Source: an uncultured Ruminococcus sp. (GTDB lineage Bacteria; Bacillota; Clostridia; Oscillospirales; Ruminococcaceae). From it: a stretch of 64,000 nt of DNA. This document shows, piece after piece, positions 9,030 to 17,484 of the stretch; position 1 is the first letter of the stretch; every line of letters begins with the position of its first letter. The stretch is taken from NCBI GenBank assembly GCA_947627625.1, contig CANQWR010000010.1, positions 1 to 64,000 on the forward strand, given 5' to 3'. Both the position numbers and the translations under genes were made by a program. Under the pieces are notes generated by a model, which made no database searches, was not told where the DNA came from, and worked only from the letters and a program-made list of their open reading frames with translations.

Positions 9030-10129
9030 AATCAGGAAAAATAATATGCACGGCTTTTTCGCTCTTTTTGAGTGTAATTCTTGCGGGGTGCAGTATGATT
9101 GAACCGAGGGAGACTTTTACTCCGCCCGAATATATAAAGCCATATGAGATTGTGGAGGTAGAGCCGAAGTTTCAGGAGGACAAAAATTCTGACTGGTATA
9201 GAGACTTCTGCCGTCAGGCGGGGGAGTACGAGACGAGAATAGTTGTGGACGGAAAACTTGACAAGGAACTTGTAAAGGGGGCTTTCAGGCAGATAAACAA
9301 CGACTGTCCCGACATATTCTGGCTGGGGAGTTGTCGGTATGACAGGGGCAGCAAGAGGACTGTCTGGGATTTTGACCTTATAGACGGGTGCAGTGAGGAC
9401 ACTATAGAGACAATGCACGCTGAACTTGAAAAGTCCGCCGACAATATAATATCAATGATTCCCGAGGAAGTTTCCGACTATGAAAAAATTCTCTTTGTGC
9501 ACGACTACATAGCACTCCACACGGAGTATGACAATTCTATTGAGTTTGACATAGAGAACACAAACGGTCTAATGTATACGGCGTACGGCTGTCTTGTGGA
9601 CGGCAAAGCGGTGTGTCAGGGGTATGCGGAGGCTTTTACTTACATAATGAACAGGCTGGGAATAGAGTCGGGTGTGTGCAACGGTGACACATATGTAGGC
9701 GGACACGCTTGGAATTACGTCTTACTTGACGGCAATTATTACTGGGTGGACATAACTTGGGACGACATGGATTCCGAAATAATGCCCGTACAGCACTCCT
9801 ATTTTCTCTTCAATGACGAGATGCTCACACGCACACGCCGTCTTGACCCGTATCAAAATTTCGCACCCGTCTGTGACACTGAAAGTCACGGTTGGTTTTC
9901 AAGAAATGAAACTCTCTTTGACAGCTATGACATTGGTCAAATTGCAGAGACTGCAAAGAACGTCGGAGCAGGGGAGTCCTTTGAGATGATGTTCACGGAC
10001 TATGACACGTACTGCAAAGCCCTTACACAGCTTATAGGAGAAGGAGACATGATGAATATAGAGGGTTTCGGCGTGAACAGCTCATATTATTGTGACGACA
10101 GGAATTACATAGTAAATATAATATACTGA
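9026..10129 (+). CDS. Lipoprotein with transglutaminase-like (papain-fold) domain
   Basis: 367-aa predicted cell-surface lipoprotein: signal peptide with lipobox LAGC (Cys22), a helical region, then a transglutaminase-like core. The triad is visible as Cys197 (AVCQGYAEAF), His227 (GGHAWNYV) and Asp242 (YWVDITWDD). Related clostridial proteins are usually assigned protease or peptide cross-linking roles, but the substrate is unknown. It sits between mutS and mutL, overlapping mutS by four bases and lying 19 bp before mutL. A membrane lipoprotein inside a repair operon suggests co-transcription by convenience rather than shared function. Confidence 0.85.
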   Translation: MKSGKIICTAFSLFLSVILAGCSMIEPRETFTPPEYIKPYEIVEVEPKFQEDKNSDWYRDFCRQAGEYETRIVVDGKLDKELVKGAFRQINNDCPDIFWLGSCRYDRGSKRTVWDFDLIDGCSEDTIETMHAELEKSADNIISMIPEEVSDYEKILFVHDYIALHTEYDNSIEFDIENTNGLMYTAYGCLVDGKAVCQGYAEAFTYIMNRLGIESGVCNGDTYVGGHAWNYVLLDGNYYWVDITWDDMDSEIMPVQHSYFLFNDEMLTRTRRLDPYQNFAPVCDTESHGWFSRNETLFDSYDIGQIAETAKNVGAGESFEMMFTDYDTYCKALTQLIGEGDMMNIEGFGVNSSYYCDDRNYIVNIIY

Positions 10130-10148
10130 CATTTTTGGAGGGAGAGCA

Positions 10149-12068
10149 ATGCCACAGATAAATCTTCTCAGCAGAGAGATTTCCGAACTCATAGCGGCGG
10201 GAGAGGTCATAGAAAAGCCCGCATCGGTCATAAAGGAACTTGTCGAGAACGCTGTTGATTCGGGAGCGAGACACATATCTGTTGAGATAAAAAACGGCGG
10301 AATAACGTATATGCGTGTAGCGGACGACGGCTGCGGAATTGCAAACGAGGACGTTCCGACAGCTTTTCTACGTCACGCAACGAGCAAGATAGAGAAAGTC
10401 AGCGACCTTGACAGCGTAATGACGCTTGGTTTCCGTGGTGAAGCACTTGCGTCAATATCGGCGGTGTCTAAAGTGGAAGTTATGACGAGGAGAAAAGAAG
10501 ACGACTATGGGACTATCTACAAAATAGACGGCGGTGAGGAGGTCAGCAACGAGAAAAGCGGTTGTCCCGTCGGCACGAGCATGGTTGTAAGGGACCTGTT
10601 TTACAATGTACCCGTCAGGCTTAAATTTCTGGGAAAAGATGTCACGGAGGCAAATGCCGTGAGCAGTATTGTCAGGAAGATAGCCATTTCCCACCCCGAA
10701 ATATCTTTCACAATGATTCGTGACAACAGAAACGAGTTCACGACTTCGGGGGACGGAAAAATTTTTTCGGCTATATATTCGGTTCTGGGCAAGGACTTTG
10801 CAAGAGACATGATTGAGTGCCATTATGAATACAATGGAACAGTGGTGAAAGGGTACATTATAAAACCTCTTTATGCGAGGAAAAACAGGGCTTTTCAGAA
10901 TTTTTTCGTGAACGGCAGATATGTCAGCTCAAAAGTCTGTATGTACGCCCTTGAAAACGCCTACAGAAATCTGATAATGACGGGGAAATTTCCCGCCTGT
11001 GTGCTTATGATAGAGGTTTCGCCCGAGACAGTCGATGTGAACATACACCCGTCCAAAGCGGAAGTGAGATTCAGTGACGAGAAAAACATATCTGATGCGA
11101 TATTTTTTGCGGTAAAGAGTGCGATGTCCGAAAACGGTCTCATATACGAATTTGAGACAGATTCCGCTGTCACGGCAAATGCGGAGGAAGTCAAAAATAT
11201 TCCCGAAAAAAGCACACAGTTTCAGGCGGCAAATCGGACTTTTGAGACAGAGAGAGCCGAAAAAAAGACGGTCAAAGCGGACACCGTACAGGAGAGACTG
11301 CCCGAATTTGACACCGAAAAATTCACGCACGGGGAGAGTGTCACGGAGACAAAAAAAACGGAGAAGTCGGACAGACAGCCCGATTATACGTTTACTCCCC
11401 CCACACAGAAAGATTTTGACTTTGAACAGTTCAGCAAATTTATGGCACGTCCCGAGAAAGAGGTTATCCCCGAACCCGAAAAAATTCAGACTCCCCCAGT
11501 TGAGGACATTAAGATAATCGGGGAAGTTTTTGGTCTCTATGTGATATGCGAGTGCGGTGACGAGCTTATCATAATAGACAAACACGCCTCCCACGAGAGA
11601 ATTATATTTGAGCAGTTAAAAGAGCGTAATAAAAAGAATTTCAAGCAAAATCTTCTTGTGGGTGTCAGGGTACTTCTCACGGAGGAGGAGTTCGGTGCGG
11701 TTGAGGACAATTATGAAATTTGCAAGGACATGGGGTTTGAGTTTGACTTTTCGGAGAGACCGCTGATTATAGCGACAGCAGTCCCCGACTTTGCGGTTAA
11801 TCTCACTCCCGAAGAGATAATAACGGAGATAGCCGACAATCTCCTGAACCACCTGCAAGATCCGCAGACTACAGCCCTTGACGATATGTACCACAGTCTT
11901 GCGTGCAAGTCGGCGGTGAGGGCAAACGACAGGAACAGTCCCGAGGAGATGAGGGCTCTTGTTAATAAAATCCTGACTGACGAGAGAATAAGGCACTGTC
12001 CGCACGGCAGACCTGTTATGTTTGTCATGAAAAAGAGCAGTATAGACAGGCAGTTCAGGAGGACCTGA
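10149..12068 (+). CDS. mutL: DNA mismatch repair protein MutL (endonuclease type)
   Basis: MutS partner that nicks the unmethylated strand in bacteria lacking MutH. The N-terminal GHKL ATPase has Asn35 in ELVENAVDSGA, DDGCGI and TLGFRGEALASI. A variable linker (about 335-450) is rich in Lys, Glu and Thr. The C-terminal domain carries the metal endonuclease motif DKHASHERIIFE (about 477), with ACKSAVRAND and CPHGRP further on. This matches the DQHA(X)2E(X)4E form with Lys in place of Gln. GGAGGGAG lies upstream of the ATG. miaA follows after 12 bp. Confidence 0.96.
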   Translation: MPQINLLSREISELIAAGEVIEKPASVIKELVENAVDSGARHISVEIKNGGITYMRVADDGCGIANEDVPTAFLRHATSKIEKVSDLDSVMTLGFRGEALASISAVSKVEVMTRRKEDDYGTIYKIDGGEEVSNEKSGCPVGTSMVVRDLFYNVPVRLKFLGKDVTEANAVSSIVRKIAISHPEISFTMIRDNRNEFTTSGDGKIFSAIYSVLGKDFARDMIECHYEYNGTVVKGYIIKPLYARKNRAFQNFFVNGRYVSSKVCMYALENAYRNLIMTGKFPACVLMIEVSPETVDVNIHPSKAEVRFSDEKNISDAIFFAVKSAMSENGLIYEFETDSAVTANAEEVKNIPEKSTQFQAANRTFETERAEKKTVKADTVQERLPEFDTEKFTHGESVTETKKTEKSDRQPDYTFTPPTQKDFDFEQFSKFMARPEKEVIPEPEKIQTPPVEDIKIIGEVFGLYVICECGDELIIIDKHASHERIIFEQLKERNKKNFKQNLLVGVRVLLTEEEFGAVEDNYEICKDMGFEFDFSERPLIIATAVPDFAVNLTPEEIITEIADNLLNHLQDPQTTALDDMYHSLACKSAVRANDRNSPEEMRALVNKILTDERIRHCPHGRPVMFVMKKSSIDRQFRRT

Positions 12069-12080
12069 CGAGGGCGTATT

Positions 12081-13055
12081 ATGAGTTTTGAAGATAAGAA
12101 TAATAAAAATAATAAAAAAAAGCCGTTTGTGCTTGCAGTCGTCGGACCGACAGCATCGGGCAAGACTTGGCTGGGGGTCGAACTTGCGAAAATTTACGGC
12201 GGGGAGGTCATTTCAGCCGATTCGATACAGATTTACAAGGGGCTTGACATAGCGTCCGCAAAGCCCACACAGGAGGAAATGCAGGGCATTCCGCACCACC
12301 TTATAGATTTTTTAGGGCGTGACAAGCCTTTCAGCGTTTCGGAGTATGTAAATCTTGCTAACGAAAAAATACGGGACATTCTCAGCCGTGGGAAGTTGCC
12401 GATTGTAGTGGGGGGGACAGGTCTCTATGTGGACTCACTCCTTGACAATATAAAATTTATAGACATAGAGTGCAGTCCAGATTACAGGGCGGAGCTTGAA
12501 AAAACCGTACGCACACAGGGCAATGGTGTTTTATATGAAGAACTTATGAAAAAAGACCCTGAAGCCTGTGAAAGTATCCATGTAAATAACACTGTCAGGA
12601 TATTGAGGGCTTTGGAGGTGATAAACGCAACAGGCAGAAAGTTCAGTGAGATAAAAGCAGAGGGCAGAAGTCATGAAAGTCCGTATGATTCGCTTATTCT
12701 GGGACTTGATTTTGTCGACAGGAGTATCTTATACGACAGAATAAACAGGAGAGTTGACGATATGGTCAAAAGAGGTCTCGTGCAGGAGGCTTATGAGGTC
12801 TGGAGAGAGGGCAATCTGCAAACTGCGTCAAAGGCTATAGGCTATAAGGAACTGATACCGTATTTTTCGGGGGAGACTTCTCTTGAAGACTGCATTGCAA
12901 ATATAAAACAGCAGACACGCCACTATGCCAAAAGACAGCTGACATGGTTTAGAAAAAATAAACGTATAAGGTGGATTATTGCGGAGGATTTTAGTCAAAA
13001 GAATGAAATTTCAGAAAAATCGCAAAAAACTATAGCCAATTACAGAAATTTATGA
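12081..13055 (+). CDS. miaA: tRNA dimethylallyltransferase MiaA
   Basis: Transfers the dimethylallyl group from DMAPP to A37 of tRNA, producing the substrate of MiaB. The P-loop is GPTASGKTW (about 22-30), followed by [13 protein letters not shown], the VGGTGLYV segment and the [14 protein letters not shown] motif near the C-terminus. The length of 324 aa is normal. The N-terminus starts with a Lys/Asn-rich stretch ([11 protein letters not shown]) ahead of the fold. It follows mutL closely and precedes hfq, as in many Firmicutes. Confidence 0.97.
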   Translation: MSFEDKNNKNNKKKPFVLAVVGPTASGKTWLGVELAKIYGGEVISADSIQIYKGLDIASAKPTQEEMQGIPHHLIDFLGRDKPFSVSEYVNLANEKIRDILSRGKLPIVVGGTGLYVDSLLDNIKFIDIECSPDYRAELEKTVRTQGNGVLYEELMKKDPEACESIHVNNTVRILRALEVINATGRKFSEIKAEGRSHESPYDSLILGLDFVDRSILYDRINRRVDDMVKRGLVQEAYEVWREGNLQTASKAIGYKELIPYFSGETSLEDCIANIKQQTRHYAKRQLTWFRKNKRIRWIIAEDFSQKNEISEKSQKTIANYRNL

Positions 13056-13061
13056 TATAAT
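13033..13061 (+). promoter_or_regulatory. Possible internal promoter for hfq
   Basis: TATAAT at 13056-13061 has a weak -35 (TAGCCA, 13033-13038) 17 bases upstream, overlapping the last codons of miaA. A start near 13068 would give a leader of about 95 nt carrying two hairpins before hfq. The -10 is convincing; the -35 is poor. Confidence 0.4.
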
Positions 13062-13075
13062 ATATGATGTGTATT

Positions 13076-13134
13076 CAGCCGTTGGATTCCGGCTGTACTC
13101 CGATGTGCGGAGGGAAAGTCCGCACAGTCGGAGT
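13076..13134 (+). promoter_or_regulatory. Two strong hairpins in the hfq leader
   Basis: Hairpin 1 pairs CAGCCG (13076-13081) with CGGCTG (13090-13095) over an eight-base loop. Hairpin 2 pairs 13097-13111 with 13119-13134, a 15-bp stem with one bulged G at 13127 and loop GGGAAAG. No T-tract follows, so it is not a typical terminator. It could bind Hfq or a regulator, or stabilise the mRNA. Confidence 0.6.
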
Positions 13135-13161
13135 CAAAAAAGCAGAATGGAGATAATGTGT

Positions 13162-13401
13162 ATGAACAAGACTATCAATTTGCAGGATGTGTTTCTGAAC
13201 CAGTGCAGGAAGGAGCGAATTTCCGTCACGGTGATACTGACGAACGGTTTTCAGTTCAAGGGAATGGTGAGGGGATTTGACAGCTATGTCGCAATATTTG
13301 ACTGTGACAACAAACAACAACTCGTATACAAGCACGCAATCTCGACTATAATACCGTCAAGAGCTGTTTCTATTCTTGACCTGCCGGAAAAGAGCGAATA
13401 A
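13162..13401 (+). CDS. hfq: RNA chaperone Hfq
   Basis: 79-aa Sm-like RNA chaperone expected to form a hexameric ring. The Sm1 and Sm2 motifs are clear: [36 protein letters not shown] and the YKHAISTI hexamer-contact motif with the conserved Lys-His. I set the start at ATG 13162 because GGAG lies nine bases upstream and the protein then has the usual length. A longer reading from 13069 would translate straight through the leader hairpins and is unlikely. Its place after miaA is the classical arrangement. Confidence 0.96.
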   Translation: MNKTINLQDVFLNQCRKERISVTVILTNGFQFKGMVRGFDSYVAIFDCDNKQQLVYKHAISTIIPSRAVSILDLPEKSE

Positions 13402-13416
13402 CACGGAGTGATCGGT

Positions 13417-14682
13417 ATGCGACAGGGGAGGTCTGAAAATGGCTTTGTCGTGAAATTTCTCCGCAACACCGTCCTGATACTACTGCTTATAATGTTTGTC
13501 AGCATAGTTGTGAACTTCCGCAACAGCCACAGTCCGACCGAGACGGCACTTATGGAGGAGGCTACCGACTCTTGCAGTATAAAGGGAGTTTTCATAAGGA
13601 GCGAGGAGGTCATAAACTACAGCGGAGAGGGAGTTTTAAGCTACAGTGTCGCTGACGGCGGAAAAGTCGGAAAGGACACTGTTATAGCAAGAGCCTATCC
13701 CGATGAAACTCAGATAGAGACAGACAGCGAAATCGAGAGACTAAGCGAAAAACTCAGCATACTCAAAAAGATACAGAACCCCGGAACTCTCGAATCCGCA
13801 CAGCCTGCGTCCATAGCGGAGAGCATAGAAGAGAACTACAGAAGTCTCGTATACGCAAGGGATTTGAAAAATTACTCCTCAATGGAGGAGAATATATCGG
13901 AACTTCTTGTTGAGATGTGTACATATCAGCTTATAACTGATGAAGTTGTCAGTTTTGAACCGCAGATAGCCGAAATAGAGGCACAGCTTAAGGAATTGGA
14001 GGACAATTCGATAGTGCCGTCCGAGATAATACTCTCCGAGAGACCTGCCTATTTTGTGAGTTTCTGTGACGGCTATGAAAATCTTCTCTCACCCGAAAAA
14101 TTGAGTACCCTGACAGCTGACGACATTGAAAATGTCAGGGACGAAAAGAGCAAGGACAGGACTATTGCGGGAAAACTCATAGACGGCTACAGCTGGTATC
14201 TTGCAGGAGTAGTTGACAATTCGTCAAAAAAATATGCAATAGGAGATGCCGTGAAACTCAGATTTGACTCCTCTGCCGAGACATTCGATGCGGTCATAAC
14301 GGACATTCACGATTCGGGAGATGTCAGCAGGAGTGTAATAATAGCGGAATGCAGTCAGTTCAATTACGACCTTGTGCAGAAGAGGTACGCAAAGACCGAA
14401 CTTATAAAGGGCGAGGGCGTTTACAGGGGGCTGAGAGTGCCGAGAAACTCAATAAGATTTGCCGATGTTCAGGAGACTGTTTATGACGAAAATACGGGAG
14501 AGTCCATTGGAGTTAATACAGTGAACTACAAGGGAGTGTACATACAAAAGGGCGAACAGGTCACATTCAGAAAGATAGATGTTATATATGAGGGAGAAGA
14601 CTACGTTCTCTCAGCCGTACACGAAAATGACGAGACATATCTTGCCCTGTACGATGATATAATAATTGAAGGTGTTGATTGA
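13417..14682 (+). CDS. HlyD-like membrane-anchored protein of the division gene cluster
   Basis: 421 aa. One N-terminal membrane segment (about 11-32, NTVLILLLIMFVSIVV) is followed by an extracytoplasmic part that starts with a biotinyl-lipoyl/HlyD-like beta segment (GEGVLSYSVADGGKVGKDTVIA), continues with a coiled coil (about 95-200) and ends in beta-rich sequence. I chose ATG 13417 over GTG 13408 because the ribosome site (ACGGAG) overlaps the GTG. Similar proteins occur upstream of yggS-sepF in Clostridia. No ABC transporter is nearby, so export function is doubtful and a cell-envelope role with the division genes is inferred. Confidence 0.75.
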   Translation: MRQGRSENGFVVKFLRNTVLILLLIMFVSIVVNFRNSHSPTETALMEEATDSCSIKGVFIRSEEVINYSGEGVLSYSVADGGKVGKDTVIARAYPDETQIETDSEIERLSEKLSILKKIQNPGTLESAQPASIAESIEENYRSLVYARDLKNYSSMEENISELLVEMCTYQLITDEVVSFEPQIAEIEAQLKELEDNSIVPSEIILSERPAYFVSFCDGYENLLSPEKLSTLTADDIENVRDEKSKDRTIAGKLIDGYSWYLAGVVDNSSKKYAIGDAVKLRFDSSAETFDAVITDIHDSGDVSRSVIIAECSQFNYDLVQKRYAKTELIKGEGVYRGLRVPRNSIRFADVQETVYDENTGESIGVNTVNYKGVYIQKGEQVTFRKIDVIYEGEDYVLSAVHENDETYLALYDDIIIEGVD

Positions 14683-14683
14683 T

Positions 14684-15379
14684 TTGGAGGACAATTTTGA
14701 TTATATAAGTGAAAATCTGAAAATAATAAGGGAGAGAGTGGGGGAAGTTCTTGACAGGTGCGGAGAGCCTGAAAGGAAAGTCAGGATAATGGCTGTGACA
14801 AAGACGGTCCCCCCCGAAAAGGTGAATTTCGCTGTCTCACAGGGAATAGACCTAATTGGCGAAAACAAGGTGCAGGAGTACACCTCCAAACGAGAGTTTT
14901 ATGACAAGTCCGCAGAGGTACACTTCATAGGGCATTTGCAGACAAACAAGGTCAAGTATATTGTAGATTCCGTCAGCATGATACAGTCTGTTGACAGATT
15001 TGTCCTTGCGGAGGGTATAAACAGGAAATCTTCTTTTCGCAACAAGACTATGGACATACTCTGTGAAGTGAATATAGGCGGTGAGGACTCAAAGAGCGGA
15101 GTTCTGCCCGAAAATCTGAAAAGTCTGATAGAGGAGATTTCGGGGCTTGAAAATCTCAGAATAAGAGGTCTTATGACTATCCCGCCACGCTCTGACAGCG
15201 ACATATTTCTCGGAAAGATGCAGGAACTTTTCCTGAAAACAAAGCAGGATTTTCCTAAGCTTCAAAATTTTGACACGCTCTCAATGGGAATGACGGGCGA
15301 CTATGTACAGGCTGTAAAGTACGGGTCAACACTCGTCAGAATAGGTACGGGTCTTTTCGGAGAGAGAGCCTACCGCTGA
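14684..15379 (+). CDS. yggS: YggS/PLPBP family pyridoxal phosphate homeostasis protein
   Basis: Single-domain TIM-barrel protein that binds PLP and buffers its cellular level. The PLP lysine lies in AVTKTVPPEKV, followed by GENKVQEY, HFIGHLQTNKVKYI, a MSMGMTGDY-type segment (LSMGMTGDYVQAV) and the end motif VRIGTGLFGERAY. Start choice is uncertain. TTG 14684 has AAGGTG nine bases upstream and gives MEDNFDYISENL, 231 aa. TTG 14666 would overlap the previous gene without a ribosome site. It sits immediately before sepF, as in most Firmicutes. Confidence 0.92.
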   Translation: MEDNFDYISENLKIIRERVGEVLDRCGEPERKVRIMAVTKTVPPEKVNFAVSQGIDLIGENKVQEYTSKREFYDKSAEVHFIGHLQTNKVKYIVDSVSMIQSVDRFVLAEGINRKSSFRNKTMDILCEVNIGGEDSKSGVLPENLKSLIEEISGLENLRIRGLMTIPPRSDSDIFLGKMQELFLKTKQDFPKLQNFDTLSMGMTGDYVQAVKYGSTLVRIGTGLFGERAYR

Positions 15380-15501
15380 TATTGCTTTACGGGTACAGAC
15401 GAGACATAATATCGGCACGAAAAACATGACTTCAGCGATTTTTCCGCATGAAATCGGTGAAAGTCAGGTTAGAAACTATGCGGAGAAGAGGAGTATATAT
15501 T

Positions 15502-15978
15502 ATGAAAATACTTGATAAAGTTAAAAATTTCTTTTTTACTGCTGATGAGGACGACCCCGAGGATATAGAAGCACAGGCAAATGAGCCGTCAAGACCCGAG
15601 AGACAGGTAAACACCAACCCCACACCCGTTGAAGTTGAGGAGCCTGTTAACGAAGCACCGCCGAAGAGGGGCAACAAGGTAGTGAATATACAGGCGACTG
15701 CACAGCTACAGGTTGTGCTTGTAAAGCCTTCGGCGTTTACGGACGCAAAGCAGATTGCGGACCATCTCATAGCAAAAAAGACTGTTGTACTGAACCTTGA
15801 AACGGCTTCCCCCGAAAACAAGAGGAGAATTATAGATTTTCTTGTCGGAGTGGCTTACGCAAACGGCGGAAGTCTGAAACCCGTCGCAAATCTGACCTAT
15901 ATTATAACTCCCTACAATGTCGGATTTATAGGTGAGGACTTGGTCGGGGAACTTGAAAACAACGGGGTATTTATCTGA
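15502..15978 (+). CDS. sepF: Cell division protein SepF
   Basis: FtsZ-tethering protein of the septum. The N-terminal amphipathic helix MKILDKVKNFFF is the membrane anchor. A disordered acidic linker (DEDDPEDIE) follows, then the FtsZ-binding SepF domain with VLNLETASPENKRRIIDFL and a GVAYANGGSL segment. ATG 15502 was chosen because GAGGAG lies eight bases upstream and the anchor helix then begins the protein; a longer reading from 15448 is not supported. 158 aa. The next gene starts one base after its stop. Confidence 0.95.
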   Translation: MKILDKVKNFFFTADEDDPEDIEAQANEPSRPERQVNTNPTPVEVEEPVNEAPPKRGNKVVNIQATAQLQVVLVKPSAFTDAKQIADHLIAKKTVVLNLETASPENKRRIIDFLVGVAYANGGSLKPVANLTYIITPYNVGFIGEDLVGELENNGVFI

Positions 15979-15979
15979 A

Positions 15980-16744
15980 ATGAGTCTAAGTCCTGAGAAA
16001 CTCTTTCACGGCATGGTGTGTGACATGGTGAGAATATGTCAGCGTGACTGTACGTCTGTTTTTTCGGACTTCCTTGACGAGGGACAGTGTTCGGTTGCAG
16101 AGAAGATCCTGAAATCTGAATTTCCCGATGTGATGTACAGTTTTCAGGGAGGATTTCCAAAGGCTTCAAGAAAAATGCTTGCGGTTTTCCCCGACTACTG
16201 TGAGGACTATATTTCGGAGGATTTTGTGGAAAGGTGCAGGTGCGTGACTTTTACCTACAGGAAGTCCGACAACCTCACCCACAGGGATTTTCTCGGTACA
16301 CTCATGGGAATGCGTCTAAGGCGTGAAACAGTGGGGGATATAGTGGTCTCGGAGGGCAAGACACAGATTTTCATGACAGCGACGGTTGCGGGACTTGTTA
16401 TTTCGACAGTCGGGAAGATAGGCAGAGTCGGAGTTAAAGTGACGGGAGACGAGCCTTTTTCACTCGAAGTAAAGCAGGAGTTCAAGACGATAAACGGCAC
16501 TGTCTCCTCACTCAGACTTGACAGCATAGTCAGCCTTGCGACAGGGCTTAGCCGTGAGAAGTCGTCCGCACTTGTGAAGTCCGAGAGGGTGGACGTAAAC
16601 CACATGACACAGAAGTCCGTCTCCCACATATTGAGTGCGGGCGACACTGTTTCCGTCAGGGGTTACGGGAGGTTTTTGCTCGCAGATACGGACGGAGTGA
16701 CGAAAAAGGGACGTATAAGAGTGACCGTAAAAAAGTTTATATAG
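15980..16744 (+). CDS. ylmH: YlmH-type S4 domain RNA-binding protein
   Basis: 254-aa protein with a C-terminal S4 domain (about 175-245: LRLDSIVSLATGLSREKSS, VDVNHMTQKS, GDTVSVRGYG). The N-terminal half holds the YlmH-specific GNAT-like fold (HRDFLGTLMGMRLRRETVGD). YlmH associates with stalled ribosomes/peptidyl-tRNA in B. subtilis. The ATG one base after the sepF stop was chosen; a start at 15932 inside sepF lacks support. The order sepF-ylmH-divIVA is conserved, although the yggT gene usually between sepF and ylmH is absent. Confidence 0.92.
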   Translation: MSLSPEKLFHGMVCDMVRICQRDCTSVFSDFLDEGQCSVAEKILKSEFPDVMYSFQGGFPKASRKMLAVFPDYCEDYISEDFVERCRCVTFTYRKSDNLTHRDFLGTLMGMRLRRETVGDIVVSEGKTQIFMTATVAGLVISTVGKIGRVGVKVTGDEPFSLEVKQEFKTINGTVSSLRLDSIVSLATGLSREKSSALVKSERVDVNHMTQKSVSHILSAGDTVSVRGYGRFLLADTDGVTKKGRIRVTVKKFI

Positions 16745-16843
16745 ATTTATTTTATTCTGTAATTTTAAGATAAAATAAAACAAAAAATAAAATAAAAAAT
16801 AAAAAAATAAAAAACAAAGAAATAATACGGAGAGGTGGGTATT

Positions 16844-17440
16844 ATGATTACTTCAAAGGACATAAGAAACAAGCGTTTTGAAAAGGGAGCTTTCGGCTAT
16901 AACCTTGAGGAGGTTGACGCTTTTCTCTCACAGCTTGAGGCTGAACTTGACGAGATGGAGCGTGAAAGGGCTGAGGCAAACAACAAAATACAGATACTTG
17001 CTGACAGAGTGAGGGAGTATATGCGTGACGAGGAGGCACTCAAAGACGCATTGCTCATGGCACAGAAACAGGGCAAACAGGTTGTCAGGGAGGCAAACGA
17101 AAAGGCTGAGAGTATAGTAAACGAGGCAAAGGAAAAGGCTGCCGAAATCGAGGAGGAGACCGAGAGACAGCATCAGCTTGAAATGGAAAAGAACAGACAG
17201 GAGATTGAAGCCGAACACCAGTATCTCATAGACGCAAAGAGACGTGTGACGGAGTTCAAGAAGTCCATGTTTGAGATGTACAAGGAACATCTCACCGCAA
17301 TTTCGGCAATGCCCGATTTTGAAGCTGAAATTCAGGAGAAGGAGACTGCCGAGGAAATAGCCGCAGTTATAGCGTCCGTCACCGATAGTGAGGAGACCGA
17401 GCAGGACAGAGAGAGTGAGGCAGAAGAAGTATTTTTCTGA
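16844..17440 (+). CDS. divIVA: Cell division/polarity protein DivIVA
   Basis: 198-aa coiled-coil scaffold that recognises negatively curved membrane at septa and poles. The N-terminal lipid-binding domain is typical: ITSKDIRNKRFEKG, GYNLEEVDAFL. A long coiled coil (about 30-155, rich in EAEL and KAEE heptads) and an acidic tail follow. ATG 16844 follows GGAGAGGTGGG; the GTG at 16835 lies within that ribosome site. A roughly 100-bp AT-rich low-complexity spacer (A/T with few C) precedes it. Confidence 0.95.
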   Translation: MITSKDIRNKRFEKGAFGYNLEEVDAFLSQLEAELDEMERERAEANNKIQILADRVREYMRDEEALKDALLMAQKQGKQVVREANEKAESIVNEAKEKAAEIEEETERQHQLEMEKNRQEIEAEHQYLIDAKRRVTEFKKSMFEMYKEHLTAISAMPDFEAEIQEKETAEEIAAVIASVTDSEETEQDRESEAEEVFF

Positions 17441-17484
17441 TTTTGCAGATTAAGAAAATAAAACAGAAAGGATTATAATTTGAA

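Noticed and set aside
13097-13134. RNase P RNA fragment, because GGGAAAGTCCG resembles a conserved RNase P segment
   Set aside because: Only about ten bases match, they form the loop of a simple hairpin, and the rest of the RNA is absent.
17441-17484. T-box leader for ileS
   Set aside because: The 44-bp gap is too short and has no specifier or T-box sequence.
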